A stretch of DNA of 64,000 nucleotides from Rhodospirillaceae bacterium (GCA_002720855.1 PBIN01000014.1:124001-188000), one strand, 5' to 3'. Shown: positions 36,130 through 45,265, numbered from the stretch's first letter. The notes: generated by a model from the letters alone, not told the origin. Numbers and translations: made by a program.

Positions 36130-37614
36130 CTAATTTCTCGGCGGTTGACACCGCCAGAATGAGCCATCGAACAGGCAGTCGATTATTCCTCCCTTTTTTG
36201 CCTTCCATTGGCGAACAGAACCTGCCCTTAAATTTCCCTTCGAAAAATTGAAGATCGTATTGTTGTCATTGATCGCAATGGTAAGCCGCGCACCGGGCCA
36301 ACCATTTCGGAGGTGAGTGATTACCGTTCTCCGACTATTTTCAGTGCGATATAGGTTTGAGAAGTGAACAGGAGGTTTGGTGTCCCCGTCAGCGAATTTA
36401 GTTTGGTCATTGTTGTAACGGGCGCTAACAAAAGCATCCCCCGAAATGTCTGCACGGACATATCTTGATCCTGCACCTTGAAAGATATAAGGGGACACAT
36501 CATTGGCGTCCTGGCCGCGCCACAAATTACCGTGGCTGATAAATTTCGCACTGCGCTGCGTGGTATTCATTCGGACGCGGGGCATTTTCTCCAGAGAATC
36601 TGTTCCAAACAGATTGTTCTTCAGGATAAGAGGTCCGGGGTTCTGTACATCGATTATAATTCCGTCAGGGGGAATGTTGCCTGAGGCGAAACGAATTCCT
36701 TGAATTAAGATAGGCCATCGTGCACCTGTCGGTCCGGCCGTGACGAGCAACCGCTTTGAATCCTCGAAATTTCCATTGATGATTGAAATATTGACATTCA
36801 CTGATCCGAGTAGGAAATCTGATACCGCGTTCCCGCCGCCACCGCCGCCGTACCAAGAAAAGGAGCCATGCTTGGTTCGGACACCTGCCAGTCCAAATCG
36901 GTTGCCACTGAAGGTGCATGAGTAGAAACGATTGGTATGGGATTGGGAGTGTTCAATGCTGTAGGCATAACCGTCATAGTTTCGAACCTGACAGCGAAGA
37001 AATTCATGAAAATCATTGTTGTTGTCGCCGCCGGGGCCCTTAGCAAGGCGAAATCCATTTGTTAGACCGCCTTTTTCTTTGCCATTTACGATGAGGCGCT
37101 GAAAGTGGTTTTGCGATGGCGCAAAGAATATGTCTGGCCCGTTCTCGGATTGGATGGCGGTGTATAACGGTTTGGCTGGTGTCGAGAGTATCTGGAAGTC
37201 GCTCATCAGAACGTCCCGCGCATCTCTCAGCAGGAACATTGGTGTATTGGATGGACCTGCCCAATGCAGCTGCGTTGCACCGACACTGACACCGGAAAAT
37301 TTCAGCCCCAAAACGTTTTCAATATGCAGCGTTTTGGTGACTTTGTATTTTCCTGCAGGCAGAAATACGCCGCCGCCACGGCGTTTCCCTACGATAGCAG
37401 CATCAATCGCTCCTTGAATGGCCGCAGTATCATCGTTGATGCCGTTTCCAAGGGCGGTAAAGGGCGCTTCACGCGGGTTTGTGTGCCCTAGTATTGGTCG
37501 GGGAACATAAGCGGGCGGGGTATTGTATTGGGCCGCGGCTATTCGCGGGACCGCTGCTGCAACGGGAGCTGTCATCAGGGCCCGGACAATCTCTCTTCGA
37601 TCCCAACTGTTCAT
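36130..37614 (-). CDS. Pectate-lyase-3 fold (right-handed beta-helix) protein with Tat-like signal
   Basis: This 494-residue secreted protein starts with NSWDRREIVRALMTAPVAAA, resembling a twin-arginine signal (RRE) followed by a hydrophobic stretch and AAA cleavage site. The mature part begins with the pectate-lyase-3/glycoside hydrolase 28-like segment: DDTAAIQGAIDAA, GGGVFLPAGKYKVTKTL, which forms the first coil of a beta-helix. A run of six glycines lies near residue 265. No catalytic residues can be assigned with confidence, and the natural polymer is unknown. GGAG precedes the chosen ATG; a GTG at 37632 is in frame upstream. Confidence 0.75.
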   Translation of the reverse strand: MNSWDRREIVRALMTAPVAAAVPRIAAAQYNTPPAYVPRPILGHTNPREAPFTALGNGINDDTAAIQGAIDAAIVGKRRGGGVFLPAGKYKVTKTLHIENVLGLKFSGVSVGATQLHWAGPSNTPMFLLRDARDVLMSDFQILSTPAKPLYTAIQSENGPDIFFAPSQNHFQRLIVNGKEKGGLTNGFRLAKGPGGDNNNDFHEFLRCQVRNYDGYAYSIEHSQSHTNRFYSCTFSGNRFGLAGVRTKHGSFSWYGGGGGGNAVSDFLLGSVNVNISIINGNFEDSKRLLVTAGPTGARWPILIQGIRFASGNIPPDGIIIDVQNPGPLILKNNLFGTDSLEKMPRVRMNTTQRSAKFISHGNLWRGQDANDVSPYIFQGAGSRYVRADISGDAFVSARYNNDQTKFADGDTKPPVHFSNLYRTENSRRTVITHLRNGWPGARLTIAINDNNTIFNFSKGNLRAGSVRQWKAKKGGIIDCLFDGSFWRCQPPRN

Positions 37615-37714
37615 CGCTACTACTCCAGACACAAAAAAGCCGGAAGCTACTTTATCGTCTCGATAGCGACCGGCCTAATTGAATCTTTTCCGGAAAATGT
37701 CCTCCGGGCAGCGT

Positions 37715-38896
37715 TTATCGTACGTAGAGATGAACCTCGTTCGAATTTGCGTCACGGCTGGTAATTGCCGAAAGCCTTACTCTTTGAAGCGGCAATCCCA
37801 TCTCTGAAAGGGATCTCAAGACCGTTTCGGCATTCCGTTTGGATTTGTTTGAAGCGACGGTAACCTGCGCGGCGCTTCCTTGCCCTGCAGCAACAGCCAC
37901 CAGATCAAAACCAGCCTGAGGACGGCGTTGGAGGACGCGGTTAACAGCTGTGTATAAGGCCTGCTGATAGGAGACGTTGGGGCGATCAAATCTGATTACG
38001 ACCAGAGGACGCCGACCCGCCGTTCCCAAAGAAGCGTTACCCGGGGTAGTTCCGGCGACCGGAGCAGCCGTAGCATAGGCACGGTTCGCTAAACTGTTTC
38101 CGAGCGATTCACCATTTTTGATTGCCAGTGATAACGCTGTCAGGTTGCTCCGTTCCGACGCGACATACGCAGTTTGACGATTAATGTCTTCACTCAATTC
38201 GTTGAGTAACCGATCAATCAAGACAACCGTCCGGTTGACCTCGTCTTCCAAAATCGCGAGCTGTTGGTGGTCAGCTTCGACGGCGCCGCTAAGACCATAG
38301 GCTGCACGTGTCGTTTCCAACAGATAGGCTGACATGGTGCTGGTGCCCGCAACGGAATTCGCCAAAGAATTCATCTGCGATACATCGCGATCAATATTGG
38401 ATAGCCCCGATTGTGCGATATTCCATTGATTGACCATGTAAGGATTGCCAGGTGTGGTGCCAACCTGAAGACGGGAATTTATCGAAGCAATCGCACTATG
38501 ATATGCAAGCGCGTGCTTACCGGTTTCGCCACGGATTGCTTGTAATGTGCTGTTCTGCCGCTGAATTTGTTGCCGCATCCGCTGTAGCTCACCGCGCAGC
38601 AAATTGACCTTCTGGCCAACGAAAGTTCCAGTTGATTGCCCCGGTGTAACTGCGGGTGGAACAAAATTTGTCGTCCCTAACGCAGGTGGCGCTCCAGCAC
38701 CGACAAGCGGCTGATTTCGTTTTTCTCCCTGTGACGGAGCAATTGGAATCGACTTTGCCGATTGCGTTGCAGCTGGGGCGGCGGAACTTGAGCTGTCACC
38801 AGTCAAGGAGGGCCACAGGGAATCCATTGAAAAAGAACAGGCCGACAATGCGACGGCTGAACATATGACGGTAGCGTGGGAAAGTAATCGGGCCAT
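37715..38896 (-). CDS. Coiled-coil lipoprotein with OmpA-like C-terminal region
   Basis: This 393-residue protein has a lipoprotein signal with lipobox ALSAC (Cys about residue 19), a low-complexity Ser/Ala/Pro linker (about 30-85), a helical region rich in Gln/Asn/Ser that is probably coiled coil (about 90-285), and a C-terminal alpha/beta domain of about 100 residues (VVIRFDRPNVSY to HLYVR) with the SNKSKRNAETVLRSLSEMGLP helix resembling OmpA-type domains. The open frame extends to 39172, but that part runs antisense across the tRNA-Arg gene; ATG 38894-38896 has GAGG eight bases upstream. Function unknown; an envelope structural role is likely. Confidence 0.78.
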   Translation of the reverse strand: MARLLSHATVICSAVALSACSFSMDSLWPSLTGDSSSSAAPAATQSAKSIPIAPSQGEKRNQPLVGAGAPPALGTTNFVPPAVTPGQSTGTFVGQKVNLLRGELQRMRQQIQRQNSTLQAIRGETGKHALAYHSAIASINSRLQVGTTPGNPYMVNQWNIAQSGLSNIDRDVSQMNSLANSVAGTSTMSAYLLETTRAAYGLSGAVEADHQQLAILEDEVNRTVVLIDRLLNELSEDINRQTAYVASERSNLTALSLAIKNGESLGNSLANRAYATAAPVAGTTPGNASLGTAGRRPLVVIRFDRPNVSYQQALYTAVNRVLQRRPQAGFDLVAVAAGQGSAAQVTVASNKSKRNAETVLRSLSEMGLPLQRVRLSAITSRDANSNEVHLYVR

Positions 38897-39055
38897 GAAG
38901 CGGGCCTCACCCGTAGTGAAGTTGAAATTCATTAATCTTCGACAAAACTCGTTGAATCGACTGTTATAATTTCTGCCAACCCATTGATTCGCGCAGATAT
39001 TACTCAATGCGTTATAGCTTAACAAGGTCAATTGCAAGGAATTCTGAAGACGATA

Positions 39056-39072
39056 TTGGCAACGCTTGCCAA
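39056..39072. promoter_or_regulatory. Perfect 7-3-7 inverted repeat, possible operator
   Basis: TTGGCAACGCTTGCCAA is a perfect inverted repeat with a three-base centre, located in the 248-base gap between the lipoprotein gene (minus) and tRNA-Arg (plus). A second perfect palindrome, AAATCGCGATTT, lies at 39124-39135, ten bases before the tRNA. No factor can be named. Confidence 0.4.
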
Positions 39073-39144
39073 TTAATTGCATTTTAAGTAACGTCCGCGC
39101 CTCTTCCGGGCTTTCAGGCCGGAAAATCGCGATTTGCGATATTA

Positions 39145-39221
39145 GCGCCCGTAGCTCAGCTGGATAGAGCACTAGACTACGAATCTAGGGGTCGGGAGTT
39201 CGAATCTTCCCGGGCGCGCCA
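39145..39221 (+). tRNA. tRNA-Arg (anticodon ACG)
   Basis: This is a 77-base tRNA. The acceptor stem GCGCCCG (39145-39151) pairs with CGGGCGC before the discriminator G and an encoded CCA. The D arm is GCTC...GAGC, and the anticodon stem CTAGA/TCTAG closes the loop CTACGAA, giving anticodon ACG (Arg, reading CGN after A34 deamination). The T arm is GGGAG-TTCGAAT-CTTCC. All arms are intact. Confidence 0.98.
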
Positions 39222-39245
39222 AATTTCTTTTGTTGGTTCGGGACA

Positions 39246-39298
39246 CCGGCACTCGTTTCATTCACTAGGTGACGAGTCGGTTGCCGGTATTTAATTTT
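39246..39298 (+). terminator. Probable terminator downstream of tRNA-Arg
   Basis: CCGGCACTCGT (39246-39256) can pair with ACGAGT (39272-39277) and GCCGG (39283-39287), leaving a five-base bulge, followed by TATTTAATTTT. It lies 25 bases after the tRNA and covers the GTG at 39269, which argues that the next protein starts later, at 39329. Confidence 0.5.
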
Positions 39299-39328
39299 CT
39301 CAGGTTTTCCACAAGGGATATATCCGAC

Positions 39329-40336
39329 ATGAACGATCAACCTGTCGCGGAGAGAAAGTCATCGACAAGACAGGTTGGTTTCGCGATTGCAAAAGGCGCT
39401 GTATCCCTCGCGTTAATCTACCTGCTGTTTCAAACCTATGACCTGCGGGATGCATTGGATCGTATCGCGCGTATCGATTTAGCTTACTTTTTTGCTGCTG
39501 CGGGTTTGCTTACGTCTTCGATCATGTTTGCGTCTTGGCGTTGGCGAATAATTATCGGTGCCCTTAGTAGCAGAATATCTTTTAAATCGACCTTTGGACT
39601 CGTCTGGATATCAGTGTTTTTCAATCAGGTGCTGCCGTCAAATTTGGGCGGCGATGCCGTAAGAATCTGGATGTTTTATAGGCGAGATGGATTGTTTAAA
39701 CGGGCGTTTGGCAGTGTTTTGCTGGATCGTGTTACGGCTCTAGTAGGACTCGCAATCCTTGTCCTAATCACCTTTCCTCTCGCGATCCAACTTATTGCCG
39801 ATTCAGTGATACTCACAATTTTGGGAATTCTCGTCGTGACCGTCTTTGTCGGTATGCTCGCTTTTCTGTGGCTTGATCGAATTATCGGAATTTGTGCGCG
39901 TTTTTTGCCCTCGAAACTCTTTGAATTGCTAGCAGGGTTGGCTGAAGATTCGCGTGTCGTTCTGGCGCCGCGCCGTTCGGGTATTCAGGTTCTTGGAATC
40001 TCAGTGGTCAATCATCTCGTTATTGTTTTGGTAATGTATGCGCTCGCTCAAAGCCTTTCAATTGGCGTGCAACTGGTTGATCTTGTGGTGCTGATCCCGC
40101 CTGTAGTTTTGGCTGCACTATTGCCAATTTCCTTTGCTGGTTGGGGGGTACGTGAGGGGGCAATGATTGGGATGTTGGGAACAATTGGCGTTACACCTGA
40201 AAACGCTCTTGCGCTATCGGTCGCATTCGGATTCTTGACTTTGATAGTGTCGTTGCCCGGTGCCCTTATCTGGTTCTTTTCTGGAAATCGGGTTTCCGCA
40301 ATGCAGGCAAATGTATCAACAAAGGACGATTTGTGA
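39329..40336 (+). CDS. Flippase-like membrane protein (AglD2/MprF-N, UPF0104)
   Basis: This 335-residue protein has about eight membrane helices and belongs to the lysylphosphatidylglycerol synthetase N-terminal/flippase-like family. Conserved signatures are ASWRWRIIIGAL, FFNQVLPSNLGGDAVR (the S-x-GG-D-x-R motif of this family), VLLDRVTALVGL and ISFAGWGVREGAM. It lacks the cytosolic aminoacyl-transferase domain of full MprF. Members flip or handle lipids and lipid-linked sugars; the substrate is unknown. An in-frame GTG at 39269 lies inside the tRNA terminator, so ATG 39329 is preferred. Confidence 0.85.
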   Translation: MNDQPVAERKSSTRQVGFAIAKGAVSLALIYLLFQTYDLRDALDRIARIDLAYFFAAAGLLTSSIMFASWRWRIIIGALSSRISFKSTFGLVWISVFFNQVLPSNLGGDAVRIWMFYRRDGLFKRAFGSVLLDRVTALVGLAILVLITFPLAIQLIADSVILTILGILVVTVFVGMLAFLWLDRIIGICARFLPSKLFELLAGLAEDSRVVLAPRRSGIQVLGISVVNHLVIVLVMYALAQSLSIGVQLVDLVVLIPPVVLAALLPISFAGWGVREGAMIGMLGTIGVTPENALALSVAFGFLTLIVSLPGALIWFFSGNRVSAMQANVSTKDDL

Positions 40337-40396
40337 CCGAAAACTTTATCTCGAAAATGCTCATTCTACGGCCGCCGCAATATGGGGAGACCTGAC

Positions 40397-40804
40397 ATGT
40401 CAGATATAGATTCGGTCTTATTTGCAAACGAAGCCTTTTATCGCGCCTTCGCGGACAAAGATCCCGACGCGATGGAGAAATTATGGTCAGATACAGTGCC
40501 GGTATGCTGTTTGCATCCAGGGTGGGGTCCGGTCTTTGACCGCGACGCTATTGTAAAAAGCTGGGCCGCAATTTTAAAAAATCCGGAATCCCCCGAAATT
40601 CGATGCCAGGAGCCGAAAGTACAAATCTATGGTGACGTTGCCAGTGTCATTTGCTTTGAAGAACTTCCCGGTGGCACCCTCATCGCGACGAATGTATTTC
40701 ATCGCGAAGGAAATCTATGGAAAATCATCCATCACCAGGCGGGTCCAACGTCGGCGGCTCCGAGCAACGTCTCCCAATCCAAAGAAACAGGGCCGCTCCA
40801 CTAA
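40397..40804 (+). CDS. SnoaL/NTF2-like family protein
   Basis: This 135-residue protein has the cone-like NTF2 fold typical of DUF4440/SnoaL-like proteins: FYRAFADKDPDAMEKLWSD at the N-terminus, then CLHPGWGPVFDRDAIVKSWAAIL, VQIYGDVASVICFEEL and the ending NLWKIIHHQAG. Such proteins are small binding proteins or weak isomerases; no catalytic set can be assigned. ATG 40397 has GGGGAG seven bases upstream. It converges on the CoxG-like gene with 11 bases between stops. Confidence 0.85.
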   Translation: MSDIDSVLFANEAFYRAFADKDPDAMEKLWSDTVPVCCLHPGWGPVFDRDAIVKSWAAILKNPESPEIRCQEPKVQIYGDVASVICFEELPGGTLIATNVFHREGNLWKIIHHQAGPTSAAPSNVSQSKETGPLH

Positions 40805-40815
40805 TTTTGGGCGAC

Positions 40816-41433
40816 TTATTTTTCTTTCATACCAAAGAGCCGCTTGATCGCGTTCCAGATCACACGCAGTCCCATGCCACCGACTTGAACTGGTGCCGCC
40901 GCCGGAGTTGGCGAGTCCGCTTCAGCAGGTGCACCTTTATCGTCAGACGGCTGCGATTCTTCTGCAGGAGCGGTGTTGTCAGAGCCGATCACGTTCTTTT
41001 CAAGATTTTCGGCAAATTGTCCGATTATTTGCTGTGATAAATCCTGAACCATTCCGACGCCGCGACCATATTGGGCGACAGCCCCCGAAAGCTGCAAGTC
41101 GGTATGAATAACGACTTTAGATCCGTTTTCACTGGGTTCCATATGAAAGGCGACGTTCGCATGAGCACCACCGCGTCCCTTGGCATCTGTGCCTTGGGCT
41201 TTGAGCTTCGCGCTGTGACCGGCGGCGTCCAGTTCTTCGAAATTCGTTTGGCCGTTAAAAGTTAGTGCCACCGGGCCAAGCTTGACCGAAATTTTACCCT
41301 TATAGGTTTTGTCATCGACTATTTCGGTTAGTTCTGCGCCGGGGACACATGGCGCAATGCGCTCGATATCCATAAGGATGTCCCAAGCTTGATCTACGGG
41401 AACCGGAACTTCGAATTCGTTGTCGAACTCCAC
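40816..41433 (-). CDS. CoxG-like SRPBCC family protein
   Basis: This 205-residue protein starts with GTG and matches the carbon monoxide dehydrogenase subunit G (CoxG) type of the START/SRPBCC fold: FEVPVPVDQAWDILMDIERIAPCVPGAEL, YKGKISVKLGPVAL and GRGVGMVQDLSQQIIGQFAENL. The tail (about 150-205) is acidic, Ala/Pro-rich, with a short hydrophobic end. CoxG helps tether or assemble molybdenum hydroxylases at the membrane. Two CoxL-like large-subunit genes lie 1.5 and 6.2 kb away on the same strand, so a working link is plausible. Confidence 0.85.
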   Translation of the reverse strand: MEFDNEFEVPVPVDQAWDILMDIERIAPCVPGAELTEIVDDKTYKGKISVKLGPVALTFNGQTNFEELDAAGHSAKLKAQGTDAKGRGGAHANVAFHMEPSENGSKVVIHTDLQLSGAVAQYGRGVGMVQDLSQQIIGQFAENLEKNVIGSDNTAPAEESQPSDDKGAPAEADSPTPAAAPVQVGGMGLRVIWNAIKRLFGMKEK

Positions 41434-41599
41434 TGTTTTATCCTTTCTATGACGAATAAATATGATTCAGATTTCAGAGGTTTATCTCACAGCTTAGACG
41501 TGTCGTCCATCCAGTGTGCATCGATGATTTATGTAGGACTTTCCTGTGCCGGGGGGAACAGGTTAATTTTAAAGCGGAGCAGAAAATTAATTTATCGAC

Positions 41600-42931
41600 A
41601 TGACGGATTTTCCCAAGGTTCAACAGGTTCAGACCGACTATCTGGAACAAATTATTCGTGATGCGGACGCCAGGACGATGGCCCTCATTTCGGGACTTGA
41701 TAGCGAACAGCTACTGGGCCCGCGCATGCGGATAGTTAATCCAATGCTGTGGGAGATCGGTCATATCGCCTGGTTTCATGAAAAATTTATCTTGCGGGAC
41801 CGTGATCACCAGCAGTCTGTAATGGAAAATTCGGATGTACTCTATGATTCTATGGCGGTGGCACATGCCACACGATGGGATCTGGATCTTCCTGATCTCG
41901 AAACAACGATCAGATATCGCGAGACAGTTCGCGAATTGATAATCGACCGTCTCGGGTCGAATGAAATGGCTTCTGTCGAGGATTCGTATTTTACGCAATT
42001 AACAGCGTTTCACGAAGATATGCATGACGAGGCCTTTACCTATACGCGCCAGACTCTGGGATATCCGGCACCGGAATTTATTGAACCGGTGCCGAAAGAC
42101 ATTGGGTCAGCCGGCCCATTTCCAGGAGATGTCGATATACCCGGCGGCATTCATATGTTGGGAGCCACTCCAAAAGCTCCATTCTTCATGGACAACGAGA
42201 AATGGGGCCAGGGCTACGAGGTAAAACCGTTTTCAATCTCCAAAGCGCCCGTAACCAATGCCGAGTTTGCCGAATTTGTCGAAGCCGACGGTTATAAAAG
42301 AGAAGATTTATGGACAAAGGCTGGGTGGCAATGGCGCGAATATGCCAAAGCGGAATGCCCTGTCTACTGGCAGAAGCTTGACGGTGATTGGCTGGTAAAG
42401 CGTTTCGATAGCGTTGAACCACTGCGTCCGCATGAGCCTGTAATCCATGTTTGCTGGTACGAGGCCCAGGCATGGTGCAATTGGGCTGCGCGCCGATTGC
42501 CATGGGAGGGTGAGTGGGAGGTCGCGGCATCCCGATCACCGCAATCCGGCGAAGATGTATTAAAGGGGCCCGAAACCCGTTTCCCCTGGGGGGACGACAT
42601 CCCAGGCCCTGACAAGGCAAATCTTGACGCGCGATTTGGTGGACCTGTTGATGTCGCAGCTTATCCTGATGGCGATAGCGCTTATGGTTGCCGCCAAATG
42701 ATTGGCAATGTCTGGGAATGGACCCAATCGGTTTTTGCACCGTTTGAGGGGTTTGTCCCAGATCCCTACAAAGATTACTCGGAACCGTGGTTTGACGGAA
42801 ACCATGCGGTATTGCGCGGTGGATCCTGGGCGACACGCAATCGTATCGTCTGGAACACCTTTCGGAATTTTTACCCTTGTGACAGGCGCGATGTTATAGC
42901 CGGTTTCCGGACCTGTGCTCTGGAGATTTAA
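41600..42931 (+). CDS. SenA/EgtB-like nonheme-iron chalcogen-transfer enzyme
   Basis: This 443-residue protein joins an N-terminal DinB-like four-helix domain to a C-terminal formylglycine-generating-enzyme fold, as in EgtB, OvoA and SenA. The three iron ligands are visible: His in IGHIAWFHEKF (about residue 54) and the HxxxH pair in AFHEDMHDEAF (about 138-142). The C-terminal domain shows GGIHMLGA, PVTNAEFAEF, RLPWEGEWEVAA, NVWEWTQSVF and VLRGGSWAT. The LYDSMAVAHATRWDLDLPD and RQTLGYPAPEF stretches resemble selenoneine synthase SenA more than classical EgtB. EgtD, SenB and SenC genes are not in the window, so the product is uncertain. Confidence 0.85.
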   Translation: MTDFPKVQQVQTDYLEQIIRDADARTMALISGLDSEQLLGPRMRIVNPMLWEIGHIAWFHEKFILRDRDHQQSVMENSDVLYDSMAVAHATRWDLDLPDLETTIRYRETVRELIIDRLGSNEMASVEDSYFTQLTAFHEDMHDEAFTYTRQTLGYPAPEFIEPVPKDIGSAGPFPGDVDIPGGIHMLGATPKAPFFMDNEKWGQGYEVKPFSISKAPVTNAEFAEFVEADGYKREDLWTKAGWQWREYAKAECPVYWQKLDGDWLVKRFDSVEPLRPHEPVIHVCWYEAQAWCNWAARRLPWEGEWEVAASRSPQSGEDVLKGPETRFPWGDDIPGPDKANLDARFGGPVDVAAYPDGDSAYGCRQMIGNVWEWTQSVFAPFEGFVPDPYKDYSEPWFDGNHAVLRGGSWATRNRIVWNTFRNFYPCDRRDVIAGFRTCALEI

Positions 42932-45265
42932 TCAGGCCGCCTCAATCTTCTGCGCCTGGTCGATTATTTCCCAGATTTTCATAGGTGTGGCAGGCATTGG
43001 GACGTCCTTTACGCCAAGTGGCCTAAGCGCATCAATGAGCGCGCTCTGTACACAGGGCAGAGCACCAACACAACCGGCTTCACCCGCGCCTTTTATTCCC
43101 AATGGATTGGTTGGTGACGGTACGCCGGCAGAGACGACCTCAATGAAACACATATCGTCTGCGCGCGGCATGCAGTAATCCAGAAAGGATGCTGTAAGAA
43201 GCTGGCCACTCTCACGGTCATAATTGAGATCTTCACAAATCGCCTGCCCCAGACCCTGACTGATACCGCCATGGATCTGACCTTTGAGCAAAAGCGGGTT
43301 GATTACTGTACCGACGTCATCGACAACTACATAAGAAATAAAATCAGTTTTTCCGGTTTCAGGGTCTATTTCCAATTCGCAAAAATGGCAGCCGTTCGGA
43401 AAGGTTGGTGCCTTTGGTTTAAATGCGGCATACGCCACTAACGTGGGTTCGATATCCGGCGGCAAAACCATGAGCGCATAGGCTGTCTGAGCCACTTCTT
43501 CGATCCGGACAGATTTGTCGGTTCCTGCGACGCAAAAAAGACCATCATCGAATGCAATGTCAGCTTCAGCAGCTTCAAGCATGTGGGCAGCTATTTTCTT
43601 GCCATGCTCGATTATTCGATCACTCGCCATTTGTAGGGCGGCTCCCCCGTTTCCGGCAGACCGGGAACCGAAAGTTCCCCGCCCATGCGCAACAACGTCG
43701 GTGTCTCCCTGAAGCAGGGTGATATTGTCCAGTTCGATCCCAAGTAATTCGTTGACGAGCTGCTTAAAAGTGACGTCATGGCCCTGGCCTTGTGCAAGCG
43801 TGCCCATAAGAATTGTGCAGTGGCCCGAGCCGTCAAATCGAATTTCAGCCGTTTCCTCAATCGGTGCCGCTGATTGTTCAATGCCGAATGCAACCCCGAT
43901 CCCACGGTATTTGCCACGGGACGCTGCTTCGGCGCGCCGTGCATCGAAGTTTTCGTAATCGGCGAGTTTCGTCGCTTTTTCGAGAATGTTCGGAAAATTT
44001 CCCGAATCATAGTTGAAAATTAACCCTGTCTGATAGGGCAGGGCGGCATCTGGAATCAGATTCCGGCGTCGCAACTCAACTCGGTCAATTCCCAATTCGT
44101 TAGCCGCCGTATCGATGGCTTTCTCAATGGCGAGGCTCGCTTCGGGACGACCGGCGCCGCGATAAGGGCCGGTCCAGTTGGTGTTCGTAAAGACGCCGGA
44201 TACAGATGTATAAATCGTTGGCGTTGTATAAACGCCCGCAAGTCCGCCTAGATTGTTGGTCGGTGAATGCGGTGTCATCGAACCGAGATATGCGCCCAAA
44301 TTGGCAATGGTATCGACTTTGAAGGCGAGAAAATTTCCGTCTTTATCAAGTGCCAATTCGGCATTGACGATATTGTCCCGGGCGTGCGTGTCGGACATAA
44401 GAGATTCTGATCTTTCCGCGGTCCAGCGGACGGGTCTTTCCAAAAGTTTCGATGCCCACAGAACCAGAATTTGATCGTGGTAAATATCGCCTTTCATTCC
44501 AAAGGCCCCACCCACGTCACCAGCGATTACCCGAATTTTCGATGGCGGCTGTTTTAAAATTGAGGCTACGAGATCGCGAATGCCATGGACGCTTTGCGTG
44601 CTGGTATAAAGAATGTAACGGTCACTTCTTCGGTCATACTCGCCGAGTGAGACCCGTGGCTCCATCGCATTTGCCGAAATGCGATTTATATAATATTCGA
44701 TCTTGGTCACATGATCGGCGGTCGAAAACGCCGCGTTTGTCTTTTCCTTGTCTCCCAACTCGAAAAAAAAGCACTCATTATCCGGGCATTCATCCCAAAC
44801 AGCGACGCCGCCTGAATCTGCGGCATCAGCAGTTGCGGTAACCGCTTCCAGGATTTCATAGTCAATTTCGATGAGTTCGGCTGCGGATTTGGCCTGTTCA
44901 AATGTTTCCGCTACGACAAAGGCAACCTCGTCGCCGATTAGCCGTACTCGTTCATGAGACAACGCTTCCCTTGGGGCGGGAAACATCGGTGATCCGTCGC
45001 GTTTCTGACGGGGGACCAAAACTGGGAAAGGACCAAAACCGGTTGCCTGCCAATCTTCTCCCGTAAGAACCAGTAGAACACCTGACGCGGCTTTCGCGTT
45101 ATCTGAATTGACAGACGTGATTTTCGCGTGGGCATGGGGTGAACGCAGGATATAGCCGTAGCACTGGTTCGCTAGCGTAAAATCATCACCATACTGGCCA
45201 CGGCCTTGCAACAACCTCGGGTCTTCAGTCCTCGGTACTGGTTGACCAACGCCAAACTCACCCAT
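42932..45265 (-). CDS. Molybdenum hydroxylase large subunit, CoxL form II-like (copy 1)
   Basis: This 777-residue protein belongs to the xanthine oxidase/CO dehydrogenase large-subunit family that binds molybdopterin. The N-terminus VGQPVPRTEDPRLLQGRGQY is typical; the active-site loop reads GPYRGAGRPEA (form II), not AYxCSFR of the true CO-oxidising form I, and the catalytic Glu is in IKGAGEAG near residue 725. The medium (FAD) and small (2Fe-2S) subunit genes are not present nearby. It converges on the SenA-like gene with no gap between stop codons. The substrate is not CO in all likelihood. Confidence 0.9.
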   Translation of the reverse strand: MGEFGVGQPVPRTEDPRLLQGRGQYGDDFTLANQCYGYILRSPHAHAKITSVNSDNAKAASGVLLVLTGEDWQATGFGPFPVLVPRQKRDGSPMFPAPREALSHERVRLIGDEVAFVVAETFEQAKSAAELIEIDYEILEAVTATADAADSGGVAVWDECPDNECFFFELGDKEKTNAAFSTADHVTKIEYYINRISANAMEPRVSLGEYDRRSDRYILYTSTQSVHGIRDLVASILKQPPSKIRVIAGDVGGAFGMKGDIYHDQILVLWASKLLERPVRWTAERSESLMSDTHARDNIVNAELALDKDGNFLAFKVDTIANLGAYLGSMTPHSPTNNLGGLAGVYTTPTIYTSVSGVFTNTNWTGPYRGAGRPEASLAIEKAIDTAANELGIDRVELRRRNLIPDAALPYQTGLIFNYDSGNFPNILEKATKLADYENFDARRAEAASRGKYRGIGVAFGIEQSAAPIEETAEIRFDGSGHCTILMGTLAQGQGHDVTFKQLVNELLGIELDNITLLQGDTDVVAHGRGTFGSRSAGNGGAALQMASDRIIEHGKKIAAHMLEAAEADIAFDDGLFCVAGTDKSVRIEEVAQTAYALMVLPPDIEPTLVAYAAFKPKAPTFPNGCHFCELEIDPETGKTDFISYVVVDDVGTVINPLLLKGQIHGGISQGLGQAICEDLNYDRESGQLLTASFLDYCMPRADDMCFIEVVSAGVPSPTNPLGIKGAGEAGCVGALPCVQSALIDALRPLGVKDVPMPATPMKIWEIIDQAQKIEAA

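Noticed and set aside
36832-36851. A CCGCCG-type simple repeat
   Set aside because: On the minus strand it encodes the glycine run of the beta-helix protein and needs no other explanation.
42186-42836. A 216-codon minus-strand open frame inside the SenA/EgtB-like gene
   Set aside because: The Pro/His/Arg-rich product is typical of a shadow of a GC-rich coding strand, and the plus-strand gene has intact catalytic motifs throughout.
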